Source: Caulobacter vibrioides (lineage in GTDB: Bacteria > Pseudomonadota > Alphaproteobacteria > Caulobacterales > Caulobacteraceae). From it: DNA of 64,000 nt. Of the stretch, positions 21,156 to 30,238 are shown piece by piece. Where the stretch lies: the NCBI GenBank assembly GCA_001449105.1, contig LNIY01000095.1, forward strand, positions 124,001-188,000, given 5' to 3'. Numbering within the stretch: position 1 is the first letter of the stretch; each line of letters opens with the position of its first letter. The translations under genes were made by a program, and so were the position numbers. The notes under the pieces were generated by a model that saw nothing but the letters and a program-made list of their open reading frames with translations, was not told the DNA's origin and made no database searches.

Positions 21156-22199
21156 TCAAGGGGCGGCGGGCTTTGGACGACCTGCGCCGCGCACGGCCGT
21201 CAGCACCGCCTCCAACCAGGGACCGCGCACCGAATCCCGCTCCAGGTGCAGCGCGTGGCGGCCGCCGGCCAGGCGAGTCTCGCGGCAGTCGGCCAGGGCC
21301 TTGCAGACCGATTCCTGGGCGAAGCCCGGGGTGACCGTGTCCGCGTCGCCGGCCAGCAGCGCCACTGGCGTCTTCACGCGGGAGAGGTCGCGGGCCGTCA
21401 CGTCCAGCACGTCGTAGAACGCCGCGTACTGGCCAAGGCTCGGCGCGCCCATGCGCAGGTCCGGATTGGCCGTCTGCCAGGCGTGGTTGACCGCGCCGCG
21501 CACCGTGTCGCCGGTCAGGCCCAGGGCGCGGTCGTCGGGTCCCTCGCGCCGCCAGTCAGTGGCGCCGGGCCAAGGCTGGGACGACAACCGCAGTCGCCGC
21601 GCCCAGCGCGCCGCCTCGATCAGCTCGCCCTTGGGGCGGGGCAGGGCCGAGAGCTCGAAGGTCGGGGCCGACAGCACCACGGCGTCGACCATCAGGCCCT
21701 CCTCAAGCGCGCGCAGGGCCACGAGCCCGCCTTGCCCCTGGCCGAGCACCGTCAGCGGCAGGCGACCGTCGGGACGGACGACCACCCTGACCATGGCCTT
21801 GGTCGCCGTGACGTCCGGCGCGTAGCTGTCGACATGGCCGCGATCGCGCTTGCCCGCCAGCCGCTCGGAGCCGCCCTGGCCCTGGCGCTCCAGGATCCAG
21901 ACCACCACGCCCTTGGCGTTGAGATCGCGAGCGGTCTCGAACCAGGTCTCGGCGCCCTCGCCGTAGTCGGTGAGGATCAGGACCTGACTGGTCGCCGCGC
22001 CGTGAGGGGCCGAGACGCCGTAGCGCTGCACCGCGTCCTCGCCGACCTGGACATAGCCCCAGGCCCAGCCGGCCGGAGGCAGGAACCTGCGCTCCAGGCC
22101 CGGCGGCGTGCGGCTGTCGGCGAAAGGCGCGCGTCCGCCTTGCTCGCCGCAGGCGAAAAGGGGCAGGGCGAGCAGCAGAGCGAGAGCGGAACGACGCAT
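21156..22199 (-). CDS. Lysophospholipase/monoglyceride-lipase-like lipoprotein lacking the serine nucleophile
   Basis: A 347-residue protein with a lipoprotein signal (MRRSALALLLALPLFAC, lipidated Cys at 17). The alpha/beta-hydrolase fold has the RGHVDSYAPDV segment of the monoacylglycerol-lipase/PldB group (residues 120-130), an acid in LLAGDADTVTP and a His in GGRHALHLERD. The nucleophile elbow reads GQGQGG (153-158) instead of GHSMGG, so the serine position (155) is Gly. It is either a non-catalytic homologue or uses another residue. ATG 22199 is preferred over GTG 22208 because the signal peptide begins there. It is divergent from lipA with 83 bases between the starts. Confidence 0.8.
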   Translation of the reverse strand: MRRSALALLLALPLFACGEQGGRAPFADSRTPPGLERRFLPPAGWAWGYVQVGEDAVQRYGVSAPHGAATSQVLILTDYGEGAETWFETARDLNAKGVVVWILERQGQGGSERLAGKRDRGHVDSYAPDVTATKAMVRVVVRPDGRLPLTVLGQGQGGLVALRALEEGLMVDAVVLSAPTFELSALPRPKGELIEAARWARRLRLSSQPWPGATDWRREGPDDRALGLTGDTVRGAVNHAWQTANPDLRMGAPSLGQYAAFYDVLDVTARDLSRVKTPVALLAGDADTVTPGFAQESVCKALADCRETRLAGGRHALHLERDSVRGPWLEAVLTAVRGAGRPKPAAP

Positions 22200-22282
22200 A
22201 TAGGCCACTCATTTCGCGCCTTTGCGCCGCATGCAAGATCGAGAGCTTGATCCGGAGGCCAAGAAGGCCGATCTAGGCCCAC

Positions 22283-23275
22283 ATGGTCACGTTGATCGAC
22301 ACGCTGAAGGCCCGCGGTCCCGAGGAACGCGCCGTCCGCCACCCCGAAAAGCAGAATCGCCCGGATACGCCGGTCCTGCGCAAACCCGAGTGGCTGCGCG
22401 TTCGCGCCCCCGGTTCGGGTCAGTACAACGAGACCAAGGGCATCGTGCGCGAGCACAAGCTGACCACGGTCTGCGAAGAGGCCGCCTGCCCGAACATCGG
22501 CGAGTGCTGGAGCCAGAAGCACGCGACCATGATGATCATGGGCGAGATCTGCACCCGCGCCTGCGCCTTCTGCAACGTCACCACCGGCCTGCCGACCCAG
22601 CTGGACCCCGACGAGCCGCGCCGCGTGGCCGAAGCCGTCGCCAAGATGGGCCTGAACCACGTGGTCATCACCTCGGTGGACCGCGACGACCTGATCGACG
22701 GCGGCGCCCGCCACTTCGCCGAGGTGGTCACGGCCATCCGCGCGGCCGCGCCCAAGACCACCATCGAGATCCTGACCCCGGACTTCCTGCGCAAGGACCG
22801 GGCCGAGAACGTGGTCATCGACGCCCGTCCGGACGTCTTCAACCACAACCTCGAGACCGTGCCGCGGCTCTATCTGAAGATTCGCCCCGGCGCCCGCTAC
22901 TACAACTCGCTGCGCCTGCTGGAGCGGGTCAAGGAGCGCGATCCTTCCCAGTTCACCAAGTCCGGCCTGATGGTCGGCCTGGGCGAGACCAAGGAAGAGG
23001 TCATGCAGGTCATGGACGACATGCGTTCGGCCGGCGTCGACTTCATCACCATCGGCCAGTACCTGCAGCCGACCCGCAAGCACGCGGCCATCGACCGCTT
23101 CGTTACGCCGGAAGAGTTCAAGGCCTACGAGGCGATCGCCCGGGCCAAGGGCTTCCTGATGGTCTCGTCCAGCCCGCTGACCCGCTCGTCGCACCACGCG
23201 GGCGAGGACTTCGCCAAGCTGCAAGCGGCGCGTCGGGCCCTGGACGCCCGAAACCAAGACATCGGGGCCGGCTGA
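22283..23275 (+). CDS. lipA: Lipoyl synthase
   Basis: A 330-residue radical-SAM enzyme that inserts two sulfurs into octanoyl groups on lipoyl domains, serving PdhB, PdhC and similar proteins. The auxiliary cluster Cys motif is [12 protein letters not shown] (about residues 71-82). The radical-SAM CX3CX2C is CTRACAFC (about 95-102), and the C-terminal [15 protein letters not shown] carries the conserved RSSxxA serine. Length is normal. It is followed after 4 bases by the RatA-like gene. Confidence 0.97.
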   Translation: MVTLIDTLKARGPEERAVRHPEKQNRPDTPVLRKPEWLRVRAPGSGQYNETKGIVREHKLTTVCEEAACPNIGECWSQKHATMMIMGEICTRACAFCNVTTGLPTQLDPDEPRRVAEAVAKMGLNHVVITSVDRDDLIDGGARHFAEVVTAIRAAAPKTTIEILTPDFLRKDRAENVVIDARPDVFNHNLETVPRLYLKIRPGARYYNSLRLLERVKERDPSQFTKSGLMVGLGETKEEVMQVMDDMRSAGVDFITIGQYLQPTRKHAAIDRFVTPEEFKAYEAIARAKGFLMVSSSPLTRSSHHAGEDFAKLQAARRALDARNQDIGAG

Positions 23276-23279
23276 TCCC

Positions 23280-23732
23280 TTGCACCGCCACGTCGTCACC
23301 CGGGTGCTGCCCTACGCGCCCGAGCAGCTCTTCACGCTCGTCGGCGACGTCGAGGCCTATCCTTCGTTCGTGCCGTGGATCACCGGCATGCGCACCTGGA
23401 ACGCCCACGAGAGCGGCGAGGTCAGCAGCCTCGACGCCGAGGCCCAGGTCGGTTTCTCGTTCCTGCGCGAGAAGTTCGCCACCCGCGTGCGCCGCGACCG
23501 TTCCGACCTGAGCGTGACCGTCAGCCTGCTCTACGGGCCGTTCAAGCGGCTTTCGAACCAGTGGCGGTTCTCGCCGCATCCGGATGGCGCGACCATCGAC
23601 TTCGTCATCGACTTCGCCTTCAAGGCCAAGCTGCTCGACACCATGCTGGCGGCCAACATGGACCGCGCCGTCGACAAGCTGATCGCCTGCTTCGAGGCTC
23701 GCGCGGCCCAGCTCTACGGGGTCAAGGCCTAG
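23280..23732 (+). CDS. RatA/Coq10-family START-domain protein
   Basis: A 150-residue polyketide-cyclase/START-fold protein (HRHVVTRVLPYAPEQLFTLVGDVEAYPSFVPW) with the family's KANLxxxMDRAVDKLIACFEARA-like C-terminal helix. The start is TTG, 4 bases after the lipA stop, so it is probably translationally coupled. Coq10 relatives bind ubiquinone and support respiration; E. coli RatA was described as a toxin blocking ribosome association. The Coq10-like role is more plausible beside lipA (inference). Its stop overlaps that of the convergent FUSC gene in a shared CTAG. Confidence 0.88.
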   Translation: MHRHVVTRVLPYAPEQLFTLVGDVEAYPSFVPWITGMRTWNAHESGEVSSLDAEAQVGFSFLREKFATRVRRDRSDLSVTVSLLYGPFKRLSNQWRFSPHPDGATIDFVIDFAFKAKLLDTMLAANMDRAVDKLIACFEARAAQLYGVKA

Positions 23733-24844
23733 TCCCGCTTGCCGGCGGTTTCCTCGGCCCGATCGGCGAAGTCGCCAAGGTTGGCGAACAGGTTCTCCAC
23801 CGCGAACACCAGACCGAAGGTCCGCGCGGCGTCGTCGAAGGCCAGTTCGCGCGTCGCGCCAACGTCGCGCATGCCCTCGATGGCGTCCTGGAACGCCTTG
23901 TGGCCCTCGGCGAAGGCCAGGCGATCCGGCTTGGCCGATCCCGAGAGACTTTGGGCGACGGCGCGCAGATAGGCCGACGAAGCCGCCAGCATCGCCGCCG
24001 TCGGGGGTCCAAGCGCCGGGGCGGGCAGGGGCTCGCGCAGCGCCCGGCCGATCATCACGCAGTCGTTGCGCAGCCTCCACAGCGTGCGGGGCAGGGCGTC
24101 CGACACCGAGCGGTCGGAAAGCTTGCTGGCCGTCTCGCGGTCGGCCTCGGTCATGGCCGTCTGCAGCTTGGCCAGGGCCTTCAGGGTCTCGTCGTAGTGC
24201 TCGCGCGGGTCGAGCTCGCTGGGCTTGGCCTCCAGCTTGGCGGCGTAGTGCGAAAGCAGGTCGGCCAGGAGGCCGGCCGCCTTCTGGCTGCTCTGCACCA
24301 CCGATTCGTGGGCTCTCGCCGGGAAGATCAGCAGGGTGGCGGCCACGCCGACCAGGCTGCCGACGGTGATCTCGGCCACCCGCAGGAACGCCGCCGTCAG
24401 CGGGTCCATGTGCGTCGTCGTGCCGATCAGCATGATCACGGCGGTGACCGGCGCCACCTTGAACGCGGGCCGCACGGCCGCCAGGAACGCCAGGGACGCC
24501 GCGCAGACGGCCAGGATCAGGCCGCCCCATTCGGGATGGCGCATGTGCAGCCAGGCCGCGCCGGCCCCGACCGCCGCCCCGACCACCGTGCCCATGAACC
24601 GCTCGATCGAGGCGGTGATGGTGGCACCCAGGCTCGACTGCACGACGATGACGGCGGTGAACACCGCCCAGTAGCCCTGCGGCAGCCTCAGCAGGGTCGC
24701 CAGGGCATAGGCGGCCACGACCGCGGCCGAGACCCGCACGGCGTGCCGCAGCTCGCTCTGTCGCCGGGCCGCCGCGGCCAGGGCCGAGCGCGAGAAGCCC
24801 GCGCCGACGAACCGCCGCCAGTCGGAAGGCGCGCTGTCGGGCAT
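23729..24844 (-). CDS. FUSC/aromatic-acid exporter-like membrane protein
   Basis: A 371-residue protein with an N-terminal block of about six helices (HAVRVSAAVVAAYALATLL, GYWAVFTAVIVVQSSLGAT, GTVVGAAVGAGAAWL, GLILAVCAASLAFLAAV, VAPVTAVIMLIGTT, RVAEITVGSLVGVAATLLIF). A cytoplasmic helical domain of about 180 residues follows. The arrangement matches FUSC/AaeB-type efflux proteins. Its ATG overlaps the pncC stop by one base (TGATG), which couples translation. Substrate unknown. Confidence 0.82.
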   Translation of the reverse strand: MPDSAPSDWRRFVGAGFSRSALAAAARRQSELRHAVRVSAAVVAAYALATLLRLPQGYWAVFTAVIVVQSSLGATITASIERFMGTVVGAAVGAGAAWLHMRHPEWGGLILAVCAASLAFLAAVRPAFKVAPVTAVIMLIGTTTHMDPLTAAFLRVAEITVGSLVGVAATLLIFPARAHESVVQSSQKAAGLLADLLSHYAAKLEAKPSELDPREHYDETLKALAKLQTAMTEADRETASKLSDRSVSDALPRTLWRLRNDCVMIGRALREPLPAPALGPPTAAMLAASSAYLRAVAQSLSGSAKPDRLAFAEGHKAFQDAIEGMRDVGATRELAFDDAARTFGLVFAVENLFANLGDFADRAEETAGKRD

Positions 24845-25338
24845 CAGGCGGCCACGACCGCGCGCAGCATCTCCAGCGCCGTCCGGATCGCCGCAAGCTG
24901 CACGGCCTCGCGCCCCAGTCCCTCGAAATGTTCATGCCGATGGACGACCGAGTGGTTGGCCCGCGCCACGGCGAAGTGGACGGTGCCCACGGGCTTCATC
25001 GGGGTGCCGCCTCCAGGGCCGGCGATGCCGGTGATCGCCACCGCCACGTGGGCGTTGCTGTTGGCCAGGCCGCCTTCGGCCATCATCCGCGCCACGGGCT
25101 CGGACACCGCGCCATGGTCGGCGATCAGGTCGCCCGGCACGCCCACCTGTTCGGACTTGGCCCGGTTGGTGTAGGTGACGAAGCCGCGCTCGAAGACGTC
25201 GGAGGCGCGGGAGATCGCGCAGATCGAACCGGCCACCAGCCCGCCCGTGCAGCTTTCCACCGTCGCCAGGCGCAGCTTCTTCTCGCGCGCCTCGTCGATC
25301 AGCAGCCGGGCCAGGGTTTCGATCTCGATGGGAAACAT
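24844..25338 (-). CDS. pncC: Nicotinamide-nucleotide amidase (CinA C-terminal family)
   Basis: A 164-residue PncC/CinA-C protein: the catalytic ATVESCTGGLVAG near residue 25, YTNRAKSEQVGVP, and AITGIAGPGGGTPMKPVGTVHFA. It deamidates NMN to nicotinate mononucleotide in the pyridine nucleotide salvage cycle. The stand-alone CinA-C domain is typical of proteobacterial PncC. The ATG is preceded by AAAGGAG. It lies 23 bases after ispDF and overlaps the FUSC gene by one base, so the three form an operon. Confidence 0.92.
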   Translation of the reverse strand: MFPIEIETLARLLIDEAREKKLRLATVESCTGGLVAGSICAISRASDVFERGFVTYTNRAKSEQVGVPGDLIADHGAVSEPVARMMAEGGLANSNAHVAVAITGIAGPGGGTPMKPVGTVHFAVARANHSVVHRHEHFEGLGREAVQLAAIRTALEMLRAVVAA

Positions 25339-25361
25339 GCCGCGACTCCTTTGCCGTGAGA

Positions 25362-26510
25362 CTAGAGCGGCGTCTCCACCGTCGCCACCGCCTGGGCGGC
25401 CAGGCCTTCGCCGCGGCCCGTGAAGCCCATCTTCTCGGTCGTCGTCGCCTTCACGCTGACGCGGTCGAGCGGCAGGTCGAGAATCTCGGCCAAGCGAGCC
25501 CGCATCGCCTCGCGGTGCGGCTTGATCTTGGGGCGCTCGCAGATCAGCGTCACGTCGACATTGACCAGTCGCCCCCCGCGCCGGCGAACCAGGTCGACGG
25601 CATGGATCAGGAACTTGTCGGAGGCCGCGCCCTTCCATTGCGGGTCGGTCGGCGGGAAGTGGTCGCCGATGTCGCCATCCCCGATGGCGCCCAGCACCGC
25701 GTCGGTCAGGGCGTGCAGGCCCGCATCGGCGTCGGAATGGCCGATCAGGGTCTCGTCGTGGGCGATCTCGACGCCGCACAGCCAGACCGACTCGCCGGGT
25801 CCCCAGCGGTGGGCGTCGAAACCCTGGCCGATGCGGGTGATGCGGGCGCCGCCCGCCAGCCGTTCGGCCATGGCGAAGTCCTCCGGATAGGTCAGTTTGG
25901 TCAGCAGCGGGTCCCCGGCCGAGATGGCGACCTTGCCGCCGTCGGCCTCGACCACCTGGGCGTCGTCGGTCGGTTCGCTCTCTCCGGTCCAGGCCGCGTA
26001 AGCGGCCAGAAGGCGGTCGCGGCGGAACGCCTGCGGGGTCTGGGCGCGCCAGAGGCCGTCGCGAGACGTCGTGGTCGCGCCCGACTCGCCGGCGCGCTTG
26101 AGGGTGTCGGCCACCGGCAGGGCCGGGACCACGCCGTCGGCGGTCTCCAGGGCCTTGAGCACGCCGTCGACGACGGCCTTGGTCAGGAAGGGGCGGGCGG
26201 CGTCGTGCACCAGCACCGGCTCGTTGGTCGGGCGATGGGCGAGGGCGGCCAGGCCAGATCGCACCGACAGGGCGCGGGTGGCGCCGCCGGGCGCGAACCG
26301 CCAGCCGTCGAGGCCGGCCAAGGTTTCGCCCAGCATGTCCTGCATGCTCGGGTCGGTCACGATTGCGAGATCGGCGGCGCCGGCCGCCAGCAAGGCCTCG
26401 ACCGACCAGCGGAGGATGGGTTTGCCCGCCAGATCCCGCCACTGCTTGGCCTGGCCGGGTCCGGCCCTGGTACCGCTGCCCGCGGCGACGACGACGGCTG
26501 AAAAGGTCAT
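25362..26510 (-). CDS. ispDF: Bifunctional IspD/IspF (MEP cytidylyltransferase and MECDP synthase)
   Basis: A 382-residue fusion performing two non-consecutive steps of the MEP isoprenoid pathway. The IspD part (residues about 1-220) has the CTP-binding VVVAAGSGTRAG...KQW loop and VLVHDAARPFLT. The IspF part starts near 225 with RIGQGFDAHRWGPG (metal-binding Asp and His), followed by GHSDADAGLHALTDAVLGAIGDGDIG and the C-terminal KATTTEKMGFTGRGEG. The fusion is typical of alphaproteobacteria. It is the first gene of the ispDF-pncC-FUSC unit and divergent from dusB. Confidence 0.96.
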   Translation of the reverse strand: MTFSAVVVAAGSGTRAGPGQAKQWRDLAGKPILRWSVEALLAAGAADLAIVTDPSMQDMLGETLAGLDGWRFAPGGATRALSVRSGLAALAHRPTNEPVLVHDAARPFLTKAVVDGVLKALETADGVVPALPVADTLKRAGESGATTTSRDGLWRAQTPQAFRRDRLLAAYAAWTGESEPTDDAQVVEADGGKVAISAGDPLLTKLTYPEDFAMAERLAGGARITRIGQGFDAHRWGPGESVWLCGVEIAHDETLIGHSDADAGLHALTDAVLGAIGDGDIGDHFPPTDPQWKGAASDKFLIHAVDLVRRRGGRLVNVDVTLICERPKIKPHREAMRARLAEILDLPLDRVSVKATTTEKMGFTGRGEGLAAQAVATVETPL

Positions 26511-26568
26511 GGCCCGTGTCTAACGTTGTCGTCGCGCATGTCCAGTGAACGGAGGGCTTTACTGCGCT

Positions 26569-26579
26569 GCACAATGTGC
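26569..26579. promoter_or_regulatory. GCAC-AAT-GTGC palindrome upstream of dusB-ntrBC; candidate NtrC operator
   Basis: A perfect dyad GCACAATGTGC lies 31 bases before the dusB ATG. NtrC sites are built from GCAC/GTGC half sites, and NtrC autoregulates this operon in several alphaproteobacteria. The spacing here (3) is shorter than in the enteric consensus, so the assignment is tentative. Confidence 0.3.
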
Positions 26580-26610
26580 CTAAAAACACAGCGGTGGGGA
26601 TGATCATAAA

Positions 26611-27618
26611 ATGAGCAAGCAGCTCGCAGTCGGCGCCGTCACGGTGCCCGGACGGGTATGGATTGCGCCTATGACCGGCGTATCCGACCTTCCGTTCAGA
26701 GAAACGGCCACGCGCCTCGGCGCATCATACGTGGCCACCGAAATGGTCGCCTGCGCGGAATTCGCGAAGGGCCGGCCCGACGTCGTCCGCCGCGCGGCCG
26801 TCGGCGAAGGCCTGCCGCTTATGGTCGTACAGCTCGTCGGCCGCGATCCGGAGTTCATGGCGCACGGCGCCCGCCTGGCGGCCGAAGCCGGGGCCGAGAT
26901 CATCGACCTGAACTTTGGCTGCCCCGCCAAGGAAGTCACGGCCGGCGCCGCTTCCGGTTCGGCCCTGATGCGCGAGCCCGACCTGGCCGAGGCCCTGGTC
27001 GCCGCCGCCGTCCAGGCCGTCGACGTGCCCGTCACCGTCAAGATGCGTCTGGGCTGGGACGACGCCAGCCGCAACGCGCCCGAGATCGCCGTTCGCGCCG
27101 AGGCCGCCGGGGCCCGCGCCATCACCGTCCACGGCCGCACGCGCTGCCAGTTCTACAAGGGCGAGGCCGACTGGGCCGCCGTCGCGCCGGTCAAGCGGGC
27201 CGTGTCGGTGCCGGTGCTGGTCAACGGCGACATCGTCGACGCCGACAGCGCTCGCAGGGCGCTGGAGCAGTCCGGCGCCGACGGCGTCATGATCGGCCGC
27301 GGCGTCTACGGCCGCCCGTGGATCGCCCAGGCCATCGAGGCCGCGCTGGATGGCCGCGACTTCGTCGAGCCGCAGGCCGAGGAGCGCCTGGCCATCGCGC
27401 TCACCCATTTCCGCCGCAGCCTGGCCTTCTATGGCGAGCGCCTGGGGCTGAAGATGTTCCGCAAGCACCTGGCCTCGTACATCGAGGCCGCGCCGTGGCC
27501 CGAGACCGCCGAGGCGCGCCGCGCCGCCCGCGCCGCCCTGTGCCGGATCGAGGATCCGGCCGCCCTGGAAATCGCCCTGGCCGATCTGTGGCTCGCCGGC
27601 GGGAGGATCGCTGCATGA
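26611..27618 (+). CDS. dusB: tRNA-dihydrouridine synthase B (NifR3)
   Basis: A 335-residue FMN enzyme reducing uridine in tRNA. Visible are [15 protein letters not shown], the catalytic Cys in [11 protein letters not shown] (about residue 108), [25 protein letters not shown] and [21 protein letters not shown] ribosome site precedes the ATG. Its stop overlaps the ntrB ATG (ATGA). The nifR3-ntrB-ntrC order is conserved in alphaproteobacteria, where the whole unit is nitrogen-responsive. Confidence 0.96.
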   Translation: MSKQLAVGAVTVPGRVWIAPMTGVSDLPFRETATRLGASYVATEMVACAEFAKGRPDVVRRAAVGEGLPLMVVQLVGRDPEFMAHGARLAAEAGAEIIDLNFGCPAKEVTAGAASGSALMREPDLAEALVAAAVQAVDVPVTVKMRLGWDDASRNAPEIAVRAEAAGARAITVHGRTRCQFYKGEADWAAVAPVKRAVSVPVLVNGDIVDADSARRALEQSGADGVMIGRGVYGRPWIAQAIEAALDGRDFVEPQAEERLAIALTHFRRSLAFYGERLGLKMFRKHLASYIEAAPWPETAEARRAARAALCRIEDPAALEIALADLWLAGGRIAA

Positions 27619-28730
27619 CCGACCGCGCCCGAGTCCTGTCCGGCCCCGCGCTGGACGCCCTGAAGGCCGCCGCCTTCGAGCTCAGCCCCGAACCAGCCCT
27701 GGTGGTCGACCGCGAGGGCGGCCTGGTGGCGGTCAACGAGGCCGCCGAGGCCCTGTTCGGCCATGGCCTGTCGCTGCTGGCCCGGGGCCGCTTCCGCGCC
27801 GCCCTGCCGCCCGGTTCTGTGCTCGTCTCGCTGATGGACCGCGCCATCTTCGAAGGTGCGCTGGTCCGCGAGCACGGCGTCGAGGTCAATCTGTTCGGCC
27901 AGCCGCCGTTCGAGGCCGACGGCGCCGCCGTGCCCCTGGGCGACGGTTCGGTGCTGCTGACCCTGCACGTCAAGGGCGCCCTGGGCGTCGAGCGCGCCGC
28001 CGACCAGGCCGGCCTGCGCTCTGTCGTCGGCCTTGGCCGCATGCTGGCCCACGAGATCAAGAACCCCCTGGCCGGCATCCGCGGCGCGGCCCAGTTGCTC
28101 AAGACCGGCGCCAGCGCCGCCGACCAGCCGCTGGCCCAGTTGATCGTCGACGAGACCGACCGCATCCGTCGCCTCGTCGACCGCATGGAGGCCTTCTCCG
28201 ACCAGGCTCCGACCCCGCGCGAGGCGGTCAACATCCACCAGGTGCTCGACCGCGTGCGCGCCCTGGTCGCCAACGGCGTCGCCGACGGCCTGCGCCTGCG
28301 CGACCACTACGACCCCTCGCTGCCGCCGGTCTGGGGCGACGAGGACCAGCTGATCCAGATATTCTTGAACCTGGTGAAGAACGCTTCGGAGGCCGCCCAC
28401 ATGCGCGGCGACGGCCAGGGCGAACTGACGATCCACACCGCCTGGCGCCCCGGCGTTCGGGTGCGCGGCGCCGACGGCAAGTCGGCCTCCAGCGCGCCGA
28501 TCGAGATCCGCGTGCAGGACAACGGTCCGGGCGTTCCGCAGAGCCTGCGCGAGCACCTGTTCCAGCCCTTCGTGACCACCAAGGCCAACGGCACCGGTTT
28601 GGGTCTGGCCCTGGTCACCAAGCTCGTGACGGCCCACGGGGGCCTGATCGATTTCGAATCCGAGCCCGGCCGCACCGTATTCCGCGTGCTGCTGCCTGTG
28701 GCGCCTGAGCCTTCCTTGGGAGACGCGTGA
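27615..28730 (+). CDS. ntrB: Nitrogen regulation sensor histidine kinase NtrB
   Basis: A 371-residue cytoplasmic sensor with no membrane segment. An N-terminal PAS domain ([22 protein letters not shown], about 27-49) precedes HisKA with the phospho-His in [21 protein letters not shown] (about residue 145). HATPase motifs follow: [12 protein letters not shown] (N box), VQDNGPGVP (G1) and [14 protein letters not shown] (G2). It phosphorylates and dephosphorylates NtrC in response to PII/glutamine. Coupled to dusB by a 4-base overlap; ntrC follows after 4 bases. Confidence 0.96.
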   Translation: MTDRARVLSGPALDALKAAAFELSPEPALVVDREGGLVAVNEAAEALFGHGLSLLARGRFRAALPPGSVLVSLMDRAIFEGALVREHGVEVNLFGQPPFEADGAAVPLGDGSVLLTLHVKGALGVERAADQAGLRSVVGLGRMLAHEIKNPLAGIRGAAQLLKTGASAADQPLAQLIVDETDRIRRLVDRMEAFSDQAPTPREAVNIHQVLDRVRALVANGVADGLRLRDHYDPSLPPVWGDEDQLIQIFLNLVKNASEAAHMRGDGQGELTIHTAWRPGVRVRGADGKSASSAPIEIRVQDNGPGVPQSLREHLFQPFVTTKANGTGLGLALVTKLVTAHGGLIDFESEPGRTVFRVLLPVAPEPSLGDA

Positions 28731-28734
28731 GTAC

Positions 28735-30156
<1,422 letters not shown>

Positions 30157-30203
30157 GCGGCCAGCGCGTTCCATTGCTGACGCTTTTTCAGCACATCGGT
30201 GTT

Positions 30204-30232
30204 GAGTTTAGGGCACACCCCGCCCTAAACTC
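30204..30232. promoter_or_regulatory. 11-bp perfect palindrome just upstream of ntrY
   Basis: GAGTTTAGGGC (30204-30214) and GCCCTAAACTC (30222-30232) are exact inverted repeats with a 7-base loop, ending 6 bases before the ntrY ATG. There is no T-run. It may be an operator dyad or an RNA hairpin controlling NtrY translation, since no Shine-Dalgarno lies outside it. Confidence 0.5.
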
Positions 30233-30238
30233 GCATCG

